Shown piece after piece: positions 1 through 6,927 of a stretch of 7,229 nucleotides of DNA. Under the pieces are notes generated by a model that worked only from the letters and a program-made list of their open reading frames with translations, made no database searches and was not told where the DNA came from. Source of the DNA: Chlorobium sp. (GTDB lineage Bacteria; Bacteroidota; Chlorobiia; Chlorobiales; Chlorobiaceae). How positions within the stretch are numbered: the stretch's first letter is position 1; the number at the start of each line of letters is the position of its first letter. The position numbers and the translations under genes were made by a program. The stretch spans positions 1 through 7,229 of the forward strand of contig JANQFD010000169.1 of the NCBI GenBank assembly GCA_028278005.1. The letters run 5' to 3'.

Positions 1-182
1 CCGTAAACAACAAGAGTATCTCCCGGCCTGGCTTTGAAATCCTTCAGAGCACTTTTTTCAAGACCGAATACTTCAAGAGTTTTAACGGCATCTTTTTTCA
101 GCTCTTTTGTAGTAAACGGTATGACAAGCAGGCCGCTCTTGAGGTTTTTCAATGAACTCCTGGTTACGGTTACTTTAGTCAT
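1..182 (-). CDS. pepA: Probable leucyl aminopeptidase (M17 family), N-terminal part only
   Basis: Reading leftward from an ATG at 182-180, the frame stays open for 60 codons and leaves the window, so only the start of the protein is present. It begins MTKVTVTRSSLKNLKSG and continues with a hydrophobic strand (GLLVIPF, residues 17-23), a helix-like charged stretch, and KARPGDTLVVYG near residues 50-61. That pattern, a short beta strand followed later by a 'G-x-T-L-hydrophobic' strand, resembles the non-catalytic N-terminal domain of M17 leucyl aminopeptidases, cytoplasmic di-metal enzymes that remove N-terminal residues from peptides. The catalytic C-terminal domain with its metal ligands lies outside the window, so the identity rests on a weakly conserved domain. 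The gene starts 35 bases after the stop of the phosphoesterase gene on the same strand, so the two are probably cotranscribed. No Shine-Dalgarno sequence precedes the ATG; a small hairpin lies just upstream instead. Confidence 0.6.
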   Translation of the reverse strand, partial: MTKVTVTRSSLKNLKSGLLVIPFTTKELKKDAVKTLEVFGLEKSALKDFKARPGDTLVVY

Positions 183-184
183 AA

Positions 185-204
185 AGAACAGAATTTATAG
201 TTCT
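185..204 (-). other. Small inverted repeat just upstream of the aminopeptidase start
   Basis: AGAAC at 185-189 and GTTCT at 200-204 form a 5 bp stem with a 10-base A/T-rich loop. It ends two bases from the ATG of the leftward aminopeptidase gene and lies between that gene and the stop of the phosphoesterase. There is no T-tract, so it is not a typical intrinsic terminator. It could affect translation initiation or be chance; a 5 bp stem is weak evidence. Confidence 0.2.
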
Positions 205-217
205 ACTATCCGTCATA

Positions 218-1285
218 TCATTTATTAATGATTTCTGAATTCTTTAAAAAATCCCGGACATCCGCCAGAATAATCTGTATTGCTTTTTCCCGGGCGTAGC
301 GAAGCATGCAGCCTGCCGCATTTTTATGCCCTCCGCCCCCGTAATTCCCGGCAATTTTATTGACGTAGATATCTCCTCTCGACCTGAAGCTGACCTTCGT
401 TCTGCCGTCCTGCATTTCAACCATAAGCACTGCGATACGAACGCTCCGGACGCTGAGCAGATATTTGATGATAAGGTCGGTATCGAAAAGCTTGCTGCCT
501 GTTTTGTTGAGCATGTCCTGAGAGATAAAAAGCCATGAGACAGAACCGTCTTCGATCAGCTTGATTTCGCTGAGAGCCGCACCGAGCAATTGCAGCGACT
601 GCGGCTTGAGTGAATTGTACACCTTGTCATAGATATCGTTCGGATCTGCACCTTTAGCGACCAGATCTCCCGCGAGACGGTAGACATAAGGCGTTGTTTT
701 CGGAAACCTGAAAGATCCCGTATCCGTCATAACAGCAACGTACAAACCTTCTGCCACCCCGGGGGTGATCAGGCCTTTCCCAAGCCGGTCTTCCAGCGCC
801 GTAACCAGATCATAGATAAGCTCGCCTGTCGACGATGCGTAGGTTTCACATACCATCAGATCAGCGAAGTCCTCCGGTTCGAGGTGATGATCGATACACA
901 GCACATTCAGCCTGCCGAGCTCTCTGGCAAAACTGACGTGGTTCCAGATCCCCCCCATTCTTTCGCTCAGATTGGCATCGAGAAGCACCACGAGATCGGC
1001 AAGCGATATTTTCTCGATAATCTCTTCAACCTGCTCGTCAAAGACGGTTATATCTGCAATATCCTGGAGAAAAACGTAGTTGGAAGGTACTTCCGTAGGG
1101 TTGACAATAGTAACCTCTTTTCCGAGAGATCTCAGAACTTCGGCGAGAGCGACCTCACTGCCCAGCCCGTCACCGTCCGAATTAACGTGTGTTGTAAGAA
1201 CAATGTGCTCACCGGCAAGCAGCATGTCGATGCATGGCGACCATTCCTTTTCTTCGAGTTTCCGTCCATATTCATGTATAATCAT
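218..1285 (-). CDS. nrnA: DHH/DHHA1 phosphoesterase, NrnA-type (nanoRNase / pAp phosphatase)
   Basis: This is a 355-residue cytoplasmic enzyme of the DHH superfamily. The metal-binding motifs appear in order: H33 and N-S-D-G-D at 35-39 (D37, D39), L-L-D-A-N with D103, the signature D132-H133-H134, and T-D-T-G-S-F-R-F with D188. The C-terminal DHHA1 domain is marked by the glycine-rich substrate loop GGGGHKNAAG at 316-325, preceded by VSFRSRGDIYVNKIA. Length and motif order fit the bifunctional oligoribonuclease/pAp phosphatase family, which removes nucleotides from very short RNAs and dephosphorylates 3'-phosphoadenosine 5'-phosphate. All expected metal ligands are present, so it should be active; preference for nanoRNA, pAp or a cyclic-dinucleotide breakdown product such as pApA cannot be read from the sequence. 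The ATG at 1285 is used because an upstream ATG at 1293 is out of frame. Residue M21 is a possible later start, since relatives often begin about 10-15 residues before the first strand. No Shine-Dalgarno sequence is seen. The gene is divergent from secA and upstream of the aminopeptidase gene. Confidence 0.9.
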   Translation of the reverse strand: MIIHEYGRKLEEKEWSPCIDMLLAGEHIVLTTHVNSDGDGLGSEVALAEVLRSLGKEVTIVNPTEVPSNYVFLQDIADITVFDEQVEEIIEKISLADLVVLLDANLSERMGGIWNHVSFARELGRLNVLCIDHHLEPEDFADLMVCETYASSTGELIYDLVTALEDRLGKGLITPGVAEGLYVAVMTDTGSFRFPKTTPYVYRLAGDLVAKGADPNDIYDKVYNSLKPQSLQLLGAALSEIKLIEDGSVSWLFISQDMLNKTGSKLFDTDLIIKYLLSVRSVRIAVLMVEMQDGRTKVSFRSRGDIYVNKIAGNYGGGGHKNAAGCMLRYAREKAIQIILADVRDFLKNSEIINK

Positions 1286-1342
1286 CAGCTCATTTTATAA
1301 TTTAATCCAAATTGTAATTTACGGTATTATTATCCCGTTAAC

Positions 1343-1389
1343 AAGGAGGAAGGAAAAACGCCATAATGCTGTTTTTTCTCAAAAGGTAA
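1343..1389 (+). promoter_or_regulatory. Orphan Shine-Dalgarno, hairpin and possible seven-codon leader ORF
   Basis: AAGGAGGA at 1343-1350 is a perfect Shine-Dalgarno sequence and is followed by GGAAGG-like purines. About 11-16 bases downstream, an ATG at 1366 opens a seven-codon frame encoding MLFFLKR and stopping with TAA at 1387-1389. The end of the purine tract (1351-1360) can pair with 1370-1379 in a roughly 10 bp stem containing two G-U pairs, with the ATG in the loop. The arrangement could be a translated leader upstream of secA, but the peptide is very short, the spacing is long, and about 110 bases separate it from the secA start. Confidence 0.2.
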
Positions 1390-1399
1390 TTCAATAACT

Positions 1400-1414
1400 T
1401 GTAACACGATTACA
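1400..1414. promoter_or_regulatory. Operator-like dyad TGTAA-N5-TTACA
   Basis: A perfect 5 bp inverted repeat, TGTAA (1400-1404) and TTACA (1410-1414), is separated by five bases in the divergent intergenic region, about 88 bases before the secA ATG. The shape resembles a binding site for a dimeric helix-turn-helix regulator, but the spacing does not match the classic CRP/FNR site (TGTGA-N6-TCACA), and no regulator gene lies nearby. Short dyads of this size occur by chance. Confidence 0.2.
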
Positions 1415-1501
1415 TCAGGAAATCCCTCAGGGAACTGCTGCTGCCGGGATATCTGCATTCTCTTTTATTTCCGGCATATAACTATAGACCGTTTGTTCAG
1501 G

Positions 1502-4500
1502 ATGCTTAAGATTTTTGAAAAGATATTCGGCTCGAAACACGATAAAGACATAAAAAAAATCGAGCCGGTCGTCGGCAACATCAATGAGATATGCACAACG
1601 CTTCATTCCCTCAGTGACGATGAACTCCGGAGGAAAAGCGGCAGCCTGAAATCAGACATACAAAAGCGGCTGGGCGCGATCCGGCAGCAAATACATGATC
1701 TTGCCGGCAAACTTGAAGATCCCGATATCGATGTCAAGCAGATTGAAGGCATCAACCGGGATCTGGATGAACTTGAGACGGCCCTGGAAACCGAAACAAA
1801 AGATGCTCTTGAAGAGGCTTTACCGGAAGCTTTTGCAATTGTAAAGGAGACCTGCAGAAGGCTCAAGGGTCATACGTACGAAGTCATGGGACGCCCCATG
1901 ACCTGGGACATGGTACCTTATGATGTCCAGCTTATAGGCGGGATAGTCCTCCACCAGGGAAAAATAGCAGAAATGGCAACCGGTGAGGGAAAAACCCTGG
2001 TCTCAACCCTCCCGGCTTTTCTTAATGCCCTGACAGGAAGAGGCGTCCATATTGTTACCGTAAACGATTATCTCGCACAACGCGACAGGGAGTGGATGAA
2101 TCCCATCTTCGAATTCCACGGACTGAAAACCGGAGTGATACTCAGCAGGATGCGGCCTGAGGAGCGAAAAAAGGAATATGCATGCGACATAACCTACGGC
2201 ACCAACAATGAATTCGGATTTGATTATCTCCGTGACAACATGGCAGGCACTCCAGAAGATCTTGTTCAAAGGGAGTATTTCTTTGCAATTGTAGACGAGG
2301 TTGACAGCGTCCTTATCGATGAAGCACGAACACCTCTAATTATTTCGGGACCGGTGCCCGATTCCGACACAAGCAAGTATACCGAAATCAAGCCCTGGAT
2401 CGAGCGTCTGGTAAAAGCTCAACTGAATCTGGTTACAGGGTATCTTTCGGAAGCCGAAAAGCTTGTTAAGGAAGACTCCGGCAACTTTGACGCCGGACTC
2501 GATCTTCTGCGGGCCAAAAGAGGCCAACCGAAAAACAGCCGCCTGATAAAGATGCTTTCGCAGACAGGTATGGCAAAACTCATGCAGAGCGTCGAAAACG
2601 ATTATCTCAAGGATAACGCAAGGAGGATGCATGAAGTCGATGACGAACTTTATTTCTCGATCGACGAAAAATCCAACTCGATCGATCTGACTGACAAGGG
2701 CCGTGATTTTCTCAGCAAACTCAGTCATCAGGACCGTGACCTGTTTCTTGTACCCGATGTCGGGGCAGAAATAGCATCAATAGAGGATGACCAGTCTCTC
2801 GATGCTCAACAGAGAATTCAGAAAAAAGACGAGGTTTACCGCCTCTTTTCCGAACGCTCCGAAAAACTGCATAACATCAGCCAGCTGCTCAAGGCCTACT
2901 CGCTGTTTGAAAAAGACGACGAGTATGTCGTCCAGAACGGACAGGTCATGATCGTCGACGAGTTCACCGGCCGAATTCTTCCCGGAAGGCGTTACAGCGA
3001 CGGACTCCATCAGGCTATCGAAGCAAAGGAAAACGTCAAGATCGAGGGAGAAACGCAAACACTTGCCACAATTACGATCCAGAACTTTTTCCGACTTTAC
3101 AAAAAACTTGCCGGTATGACCGGTACGGCTGAAACGGAATCAGCCGAATTCTACGGCATCTACAAGCTCGATGTAATCGTGATCCCTACCAACAAACCGG
3201 TTATACGTGAAGATCGCGATGATTATGTCTACAAGACACGCAGGGAAAAATACGCGTCCATAGTCGACAAGATCCTGGACCTGCAGGAAAAGGGCCAGCC
3301 GGTGCTTGTTGGAACCGCCAGCGTTGATGTATCCGAAACGCTTTCAAGAATGCTGCGCGCAAAAAAAGTCCGGCACAACGTCCTGAATGCCAAACAGCAT
3401 GAGCGGGAAGCGGAAATCGTCGAAACCGCCGGACAGAAAGGCGCTGTGACGATAGCAACCAACATGGCCGGAAGAGGCACGGATATCAAGCTTGGCGAAG
3501 GCGTCAGAGAATCGGGGGGACTTTTTATTCTCGGCTCGGAAAGACATGAATCAAGGAGAATCGACCGTCAGCTCCGGGGAAGATCCGGACGGCAGGGAGA
3601 CCCTGGAGAAACCATATTCTATGTTTCTCTGGAAGATAACCTGATGCGTCTTTTCGGTTCCGACCGGGTTATTTCCGTTATGGACAAGCTTGGCCACGAG
3701 GAAGGGGATGTTATCGAACACTCGATGGTTACCAAATCGATCGAACGGGCGCAGAAAAAAGTCGAAGAACAGAATTTCTCCATACGTAAACGTCTGCTCG
3801 AATATGACGACGTCCTTAACCAGCAGCGGGACGTTATTTACAAGAGACGTCGCAGTGCTCTGACAAAAACACGTCTTACCGCCGATCTGTTCGACCTGCT
3901 TCACGATTATTCCGAAAATATAGTCAACCGCCATTCCAGAGACTATGACGGTAAAGGTCTGGAAGAACAGGCGCTGAGAGATCTTTCCGTCGAATTCAGG
4001 ATCGACGGTACAACATTTGAAGCGGACGGGATCGAAAAAACCGCCGAAAAGCTTTTCAGTGCCGCACTGGACTTCTATAAACGCAAGGAAAGCGCAATTC
4101 CTGAAGATATCATGCGCCAGATAGAAAAATATGCGGTTCTGCATGTTATCGATCAGAAGTGGCGTGAACACCTCAGAGAAATCGATACGCTCAAGGAAGG
4201 AATAAACCTCAGAGCTTACGGGCAGAAAGATCCGCTCCTCGAATACAAGCAGGAAGCGTACAAGCTTTTTGTCTCCATGCTTGGAGAAATTGAACATGAA
4301 ACCCTTTCACTTGCCTTCAAGCTCTTCCCCGTCACCGAAGAGGCCAGGGAGCAGATCGAAGCCGAACGTAAAAAATCACAGATAAAACAGGATCGTCTTG
4401 TTACCCGTCACGATGAGGCGTCGGCAACCTACGACACGTCTCCTCAAGGTGCCGAGCCGGGACGGAGTGCTGCAAAACAGAACCGTAACGAACAACAGGG

Positions 4501-4606
4501 CGCCGAACAGCCTCTGCAACCTGTCAGGGCCGAAAAAACACCGGGCCGGAATGAACCGTGCCCCTGCGGAAGCGGCAAAAAATATAAAAACTGCTGCGGC
4601 AAGTAA
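1502..4606 (+). CDS. secA: Preprotein translocase ATPase SecA
   Basis: SecA is the cytoplasmic and membrane-peripheral ATPase that pushes unfolded preproteins through SecYEG. The 1034-residue product has Walker A MATGEGKT (158-165), Walker B/DEAD-like VDEVDS (264-269), the crosslinking-domain segment near 290-400, the second nucleotide-binding domain with TNMAGRGTDIKLG (653-665) and the arginine-rich RHESRRIDRQLRGRSGRQGD (681-700), the scaffold/wing segment LRAYGQKDPLLEYKQEAY (903-920), a polar linker, and a C-terminal zinc motif C1020-x-C1022-x8-C1031-C1032. It is longer than E. coli SecA (901) or B. subtilis SecA (841) because of a charged insertion at about 50-105 and extra sequence at about 300-385, and it lacks the variable loop E. 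coli has after GRGTD. This pattern fits Bacteroidetes/Chlorobi SecA. I chose the ATG at 1502 because the product then begins MLKIFEKIFGS, the family's usual start; an in-frame TTG at 1493 would add three residues. No strong Shine-Dalgarno sequence is seen. It heads the plus-strand cluster. Confidence 0.97.
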   Translation: MLKIFEKIFGSKHDKDIKKIEPVVGNINEICTTLHSLSDDELRRKSGSLKSDIQKRLGAIRQQIHDLAGKLEDPDIDVKQIEGINRDLDELETALETETKDALEEALPEAFAIVKETCRRLKGHTYEVMGRPMTWDMVPYDVQLIGGIVLHQGKIAEMATGEGKTLVSTLPAFLNALTGRGVHIVTVNDYLAQRDREWMNPIFEFHGLKTGVILSRMRPEERKKEYACDITYGTNNEFGFDYLRDNMAGTPEDLVQREYFFAIVDEVDSVLIDEARTPLIISGPVPDSDTSKYTEIKPWIERLVKAQLNLVTGYLSEAEKLVKEDSGNFDAGLDLLRAKRGQPKNSRLIKMLSQTGMAKLMQSVENDYLKDNARRMHEVDDELYFSIDEKSNSIDLTDKGRDFLSKLSHQDRDLFLVPDVGAEIASIEDDQSLDAQQRIQKKDEVYRLFSERSEKLHNISQLLKAYSLFEKDDEYVVQNGQVMIVDEFTGRILPGRRYSDGLHQAIEAKENVKIEGETQTLATITIQNFFRLYKKLAGMTGTAETESAEFYGIYKLDVIVIPTNKPVIREDRDDYVYKTRREKYASIVDKILDLQEKGQPVLVGTASVDVSETLSRMLRAKKVRHNVLNAKQHEREAEIVETAGQKGAVTIATNMAGRGTDIKLGEGVRESGGLFILGSERHESRRIDRQLRGRSGRQGDPGETIFYVSLEDNLMRLFGSDRVISVMDKLGHEEGDVIEHSMVTKSIERAQKKVEEQNFSIRKRLLEYDDVLNQQRDVIYKRRRSALTKTRLTADLFDLLHDYSENIVNRHSRDYDGKGLEEQALRDLSVEFRIDGTTFEADGIEKTAEKLFSAALDFYKRKESAIPEDIMRQIEKYAVLHVIDQKWREHLREIDTLKEGINLRAYGQKDPLLEYKQEAYKLFVSMLGEIEHETLSLAFKLFPVTEEAREQIEAERKKSQIKQDRLVTRHDEASATYDTSPQGAEPGRSAAKQNRNEQQGAEQPLQPVRAEKTPGRNEPCPCGSGKKYKNCCGK

Positions 4607-4638
4607 TGCCGTGAGCCGAAAATCCTTGTATCATCATT

Positions 4639-6921
4639 ATGCATCAGGAACCAGACGTAACGTTTGAATTAGCCGGGGAACACGGGCTCAACGAAGAAGA
4701 ATACAACAATATTCAAACTATTCTGGGACGTATTCCGACTTTCACCGAGTTGGGAATCTTCTCTGTCATGTGGTCCGAACACTGCAGTTATAAAAACTCG
4801 ATTGCCGTTCTGAAAACACTTCCGCGCGATGGCGAAACACTGCTCACCTCTGCAGGAGAGGAAAATGCCGGCCTTGTCGATATAGGCGACAATCTGGCCG
4901 TTGCTTTTAAAATCGAGTCACACAACCACCCTTCCGCTGTCGAACCCTACCAGGGCGCTGCAACCGGTGTCGGCGGAATACACCGTGACATTTTCACCAT
5001 GGGTGCAAGACCGGTTGCCGCGTTGAATTCCCTTCGTTTCGGTTCACCCAAAGACCCGAGAGTCCGATATCTTGTCGATGGCGTGGTCAGAGGCATCGGC
5101 GACTACGGCAACTCTTTCGGAGTGCCTACCGTTGGTGGCGAAATCTATTTTGAAGACTGCTACACCGGCAATCCCCTGGTCAACGCAATGTCTGTGGGCC
5201 TGGTGGAACACGATAACACCGTCAGCGCAACTGCTGAAGGTGAACACAATCCCGTACTCATTGTCGGGTCCGCAACCGGAAAAGACGGTATACACGGTGC
5301 CACCTTTGCCTCCGAGGATCTGAGTGAAGCATCGGAAGACAAAAGACCAAGCGTGCAGGTCGGTGACCCGTTTGCCGAAAAACTTCTTCTTGAAGCAACC
5401 CTCGAAGCTATCGCGACCGGACATGTTGTCGGACTTCAGGATATGGGTGCGGCAGGCCTTACAAGCTCCACATCGGAAATGAGCGCGAGAGGGATCGAAA
5501 AAAACGGTTCGGGAGGCATCGAAATCGATCTTGATCTTGTTCCCGTGCGCGAAAAGGATATGACCGCCTACGAAATCATGCTGTCCGAATCGCAGGAGCG
5601 GATGCTTGTTGTCGCTGCAAAGGGATTTGAACAGGAAATCATAGACGTCTACAGAAAATGGGATATCCATGCGGTTGTCATCGGCAAAGTCACGTCTGAC
5701 AATCAGCTCAGGGTCAGTCAGCACGGTGCGGTCGTTGCGGAAATACCCGCGGAATCGCTTGTACTCGGGGGAGGCGCGCCGGTTTACATCCGTGAGGCTG
5801 TTGAAAAGAAACCGGATACTCCTCAGGCCGTTTTGACTCCTGACGCTTCGCTCGACCTGCGCCCGGTAAGCCTGCAACTCCTGTCGAGGCCGAATATCTC
5901 GAGCAAGCAGTGGGTTTATCAGCAATACGACTCGATGGTGCAAACCAACACCGTAACAGCCACAGGACAATCCGATGCCGCAGTTATCCGTATCAAGGGA
6001 ACCCGAAAGGCTCTCGCGATGAAAACCGACTGTAACGCCCGCTACGTCTTTCTCAATCCAAGAAAAGGCGGTATGATTGCAGTCGCGGAATGTGCAAGAA
6101 ACATTGCCTGCTCGGGAGCGTCTCCTCTGGCGATCACCAACTGCCTCAATTTCGGCAATCCATACAAACCCGATGTCTATTACCAGTTCAAGGCTTCGGT
6201 TGAAGGAATGGGAGAGGCCTGCCGGGCCTTCAATACTCCCGTTACCGGGGGTAATGTCAGTTTCTACAATGAGTCATCGCTTACCGGGACTGCAGTCTAT
6301 CCAACTCCGGTGATCGGCATGATCGGGCTCCTCGACAATATCGAACATCTCACCGGCTCGACATTCAGAAATCCGGGTGACGCGATTCTTCTGCTTGGTG
6401 ATCCTGAGCTCACACTCGACGGCTCCGAATATCTTGTCATGCAGTACGGAACTCCGGGGCAGGATGCGCCTTCTTTCGATCTTGACCATGAACGTAAACT
6501 CCAGGACCTTCTCGTCACTCTTGCCCGGTCAGGCCTCTTGCATTCCGCACATGATATTTCCGACGGCGGCCTGTTCACTGCACTTGTCGAGAAAGCCGTC
6601 ATGGACAGGTCAAAACCGCTTGGGTTTGCAGTGGATCTCGAATCAAACGGAAAAAGCGACACGCTCATCCAGGAAATGCTTTTTTCCGAAGCCCAGGGAC
6701 GGGTATTGCTCAGCCTTGAACCGGAAAACGCCGTACAGGTGATCGATACGGCTTCCCGGCAGGGCATTTCCGCAAAAGTTATCGGCCAGGTTCGGGAAAA
6801 GGGCGCCTCGATAGAAGTCGACGGGAGGCCGGCGCTTTCCCTCACAACCGATGAGCTGCTGCAGGCTTATTACCCCGCCCTCGAAATGGCCCTTCATCTC
6901 GACGAACTTGAAACATTGTGA
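4639..6921 (+). CDS. purL: Phosphoribosylformylglycinamidine synthase subunit PurL (small type)
   Basis: PurL is the synthetase subunit that converts FGAR, ATP and glutamine-derived ammonia to FGAM in de novo purine synthesis. The 760 residues fit the small-type PurL of B. subtilis (about 740) rather than the roughly 1300-residue fused enzyme of E. coli, so separate PurS and PurQ should be encoded elsewhere; neither is here. Visible motifs are MWSEHCSYKNS (44-54) with the conserved active-site H48, KIESHNHPSAVEPYQGAATG (91-110) with the metal/ATP-binding glutamate, IHGATFASE (218-226), DMGAAGLTSSTSEM (268-281), SESQERML (316-323), and, in the second half-repeat, TGGNVSFYNE (536-545) and HDISDGGL (638-645). 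The two AIRS-like halves are both complete. The ATG at 4639 gives an N-terminus leading into the conserved GLNEEEY helix. It begins 32 bases after the secA stop, with no terminator or Shine-Dalgarno sequence in the gap, so cotranscription with secA is likely. Confidence 0.97.
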   Translation: MHQEPDVTFELAGEHGLNEEEYNNIQTILGRIPTFTELGIFSVMWSEHCSYKNSIAVLKTLPRDGETLLTSAGEENAGLVDIGDNLAVAFKIESHNHPSAVEPYQGAATGVGGIHRDIFTMGARPVAALNSLRFGSPKDPRVRYLVDGVVRGIGDYGNSFGVPTVGGEIYFEDCYTGNPLVNAMSVGLVEHDNTVSATAEGEHNPVLIVGSATGKDGIHGATFASEDLSEASEDKRPSVQVGDPFAEKLLLEATLEAIATGHVVGLQDMGAAGLTSSTSEMSARGIEKNGSGGIEIDLDLVPVREKDMTAYEIMLSESQERMLVVAAKGFEQEIIDVYRKWDIHAVVIGKVTSDNQLRVSQHGAVVAEIPAESLVLGGGAPVYIREAVEKKPDTPQAVLTPDASLDLRPVSLQLLSRPNISSKQWVYQQYDSMVQTNTVTATGQSDAAVIRIKGTRKALAMKTDCNARYVFLNPRKGGMIAVAECARNIACSGASPLAITNCLNFGNPYKPDVYYQFKASVEGMGEACRAFNTPVTGGNVSFYNESSLTGTAVYPTPVIGMIGLLDNIEHLTGSTFRNPGDAILLLGDPELTLDGSEYLVMQYGTPGQDAPSFDLDHERKLQDLLVTLARSGLLHSAHDISDGGLFTALVEKAVMDRSKPLGFAVDLESNGKSDTLIQEMLFSEAQGRVLLSLEPENAVQVIDTASRQGISAKVIGQVREKGASIEVDGRPALSLTTDELLQAYYPALEMALHLDELETL

Positions 6922-6927
6922 CGAACC

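Larger units (their letters stand above)
1286..1501. promoter_or_regulatory. Divergent intergenic region between nrnA and secA
   Basis: This is the only gene-free stretch of any size and must hold the promoters for both gene directions. For the leftward genes a weak sigma-70-like pair can be drawn on the minus strand: TTGTTA (1344-1339), a 17-base spacer, then TAAATT (1321-1316), which would place transcription start about 24 bases before the nrnA ATG; each box matches consensus at 4 of 6 positions. For secA, TATAAC at 1477-1482 is a 5-of-6 match to a -10 box, but no good -35 lies at the right distance. The region also holds an AAATT-GT-AATTT palindrome (1309-1320), a Shine-Dalgarno-containing hairpin, a TGTAA/TTACA dyad, an 11-base TCCCT-C-AGGGA palindrome (about 1423-1433), and a TGCCGG (1442-1447)/CCGGCA (1471-1476) inverted repeat. 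The promoter assignments are guesses by eye. Confidence 0.4.

Noticed and set aside
1353..1378. A-tract/T-tract hairpin read as an intrinsic terminator
   Set aside because: The flanking genes are divergent, so no transcript needs to end here, and the stem is A/T-rich rather than a G/C-rich stem followed by a T-tract.
884..1397. Two plus-strand open frames (884-1300 and 1080-1397) overlapping the phosphoesterase gene
   Set aside because: Both are mostly antisense to the conserved DHH domain, and their translations have no recognisable family features.
1493..1501. TTG at 1493 as the secA start
   Set aside because: The ATG three codons later gives the family-typical MLKIFEKIFGS start, and no ribosome-binding sequence favours the TTG.
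3551..4297. Minus-strand open frame of 248 codons inside secA
   Set aside because: It is antisense to the conserved SecA helicase and scaffold regions, and its translation shows no domain or plausible initiation context.
5044..5970. Long minus-strand open frame (308 codons) inside purL
   Set aside because: It lies antisense to well-conserved purL sequence, and its translation is rich in C, H, F and R with no recognisable motif, as expected of a shadow frame.
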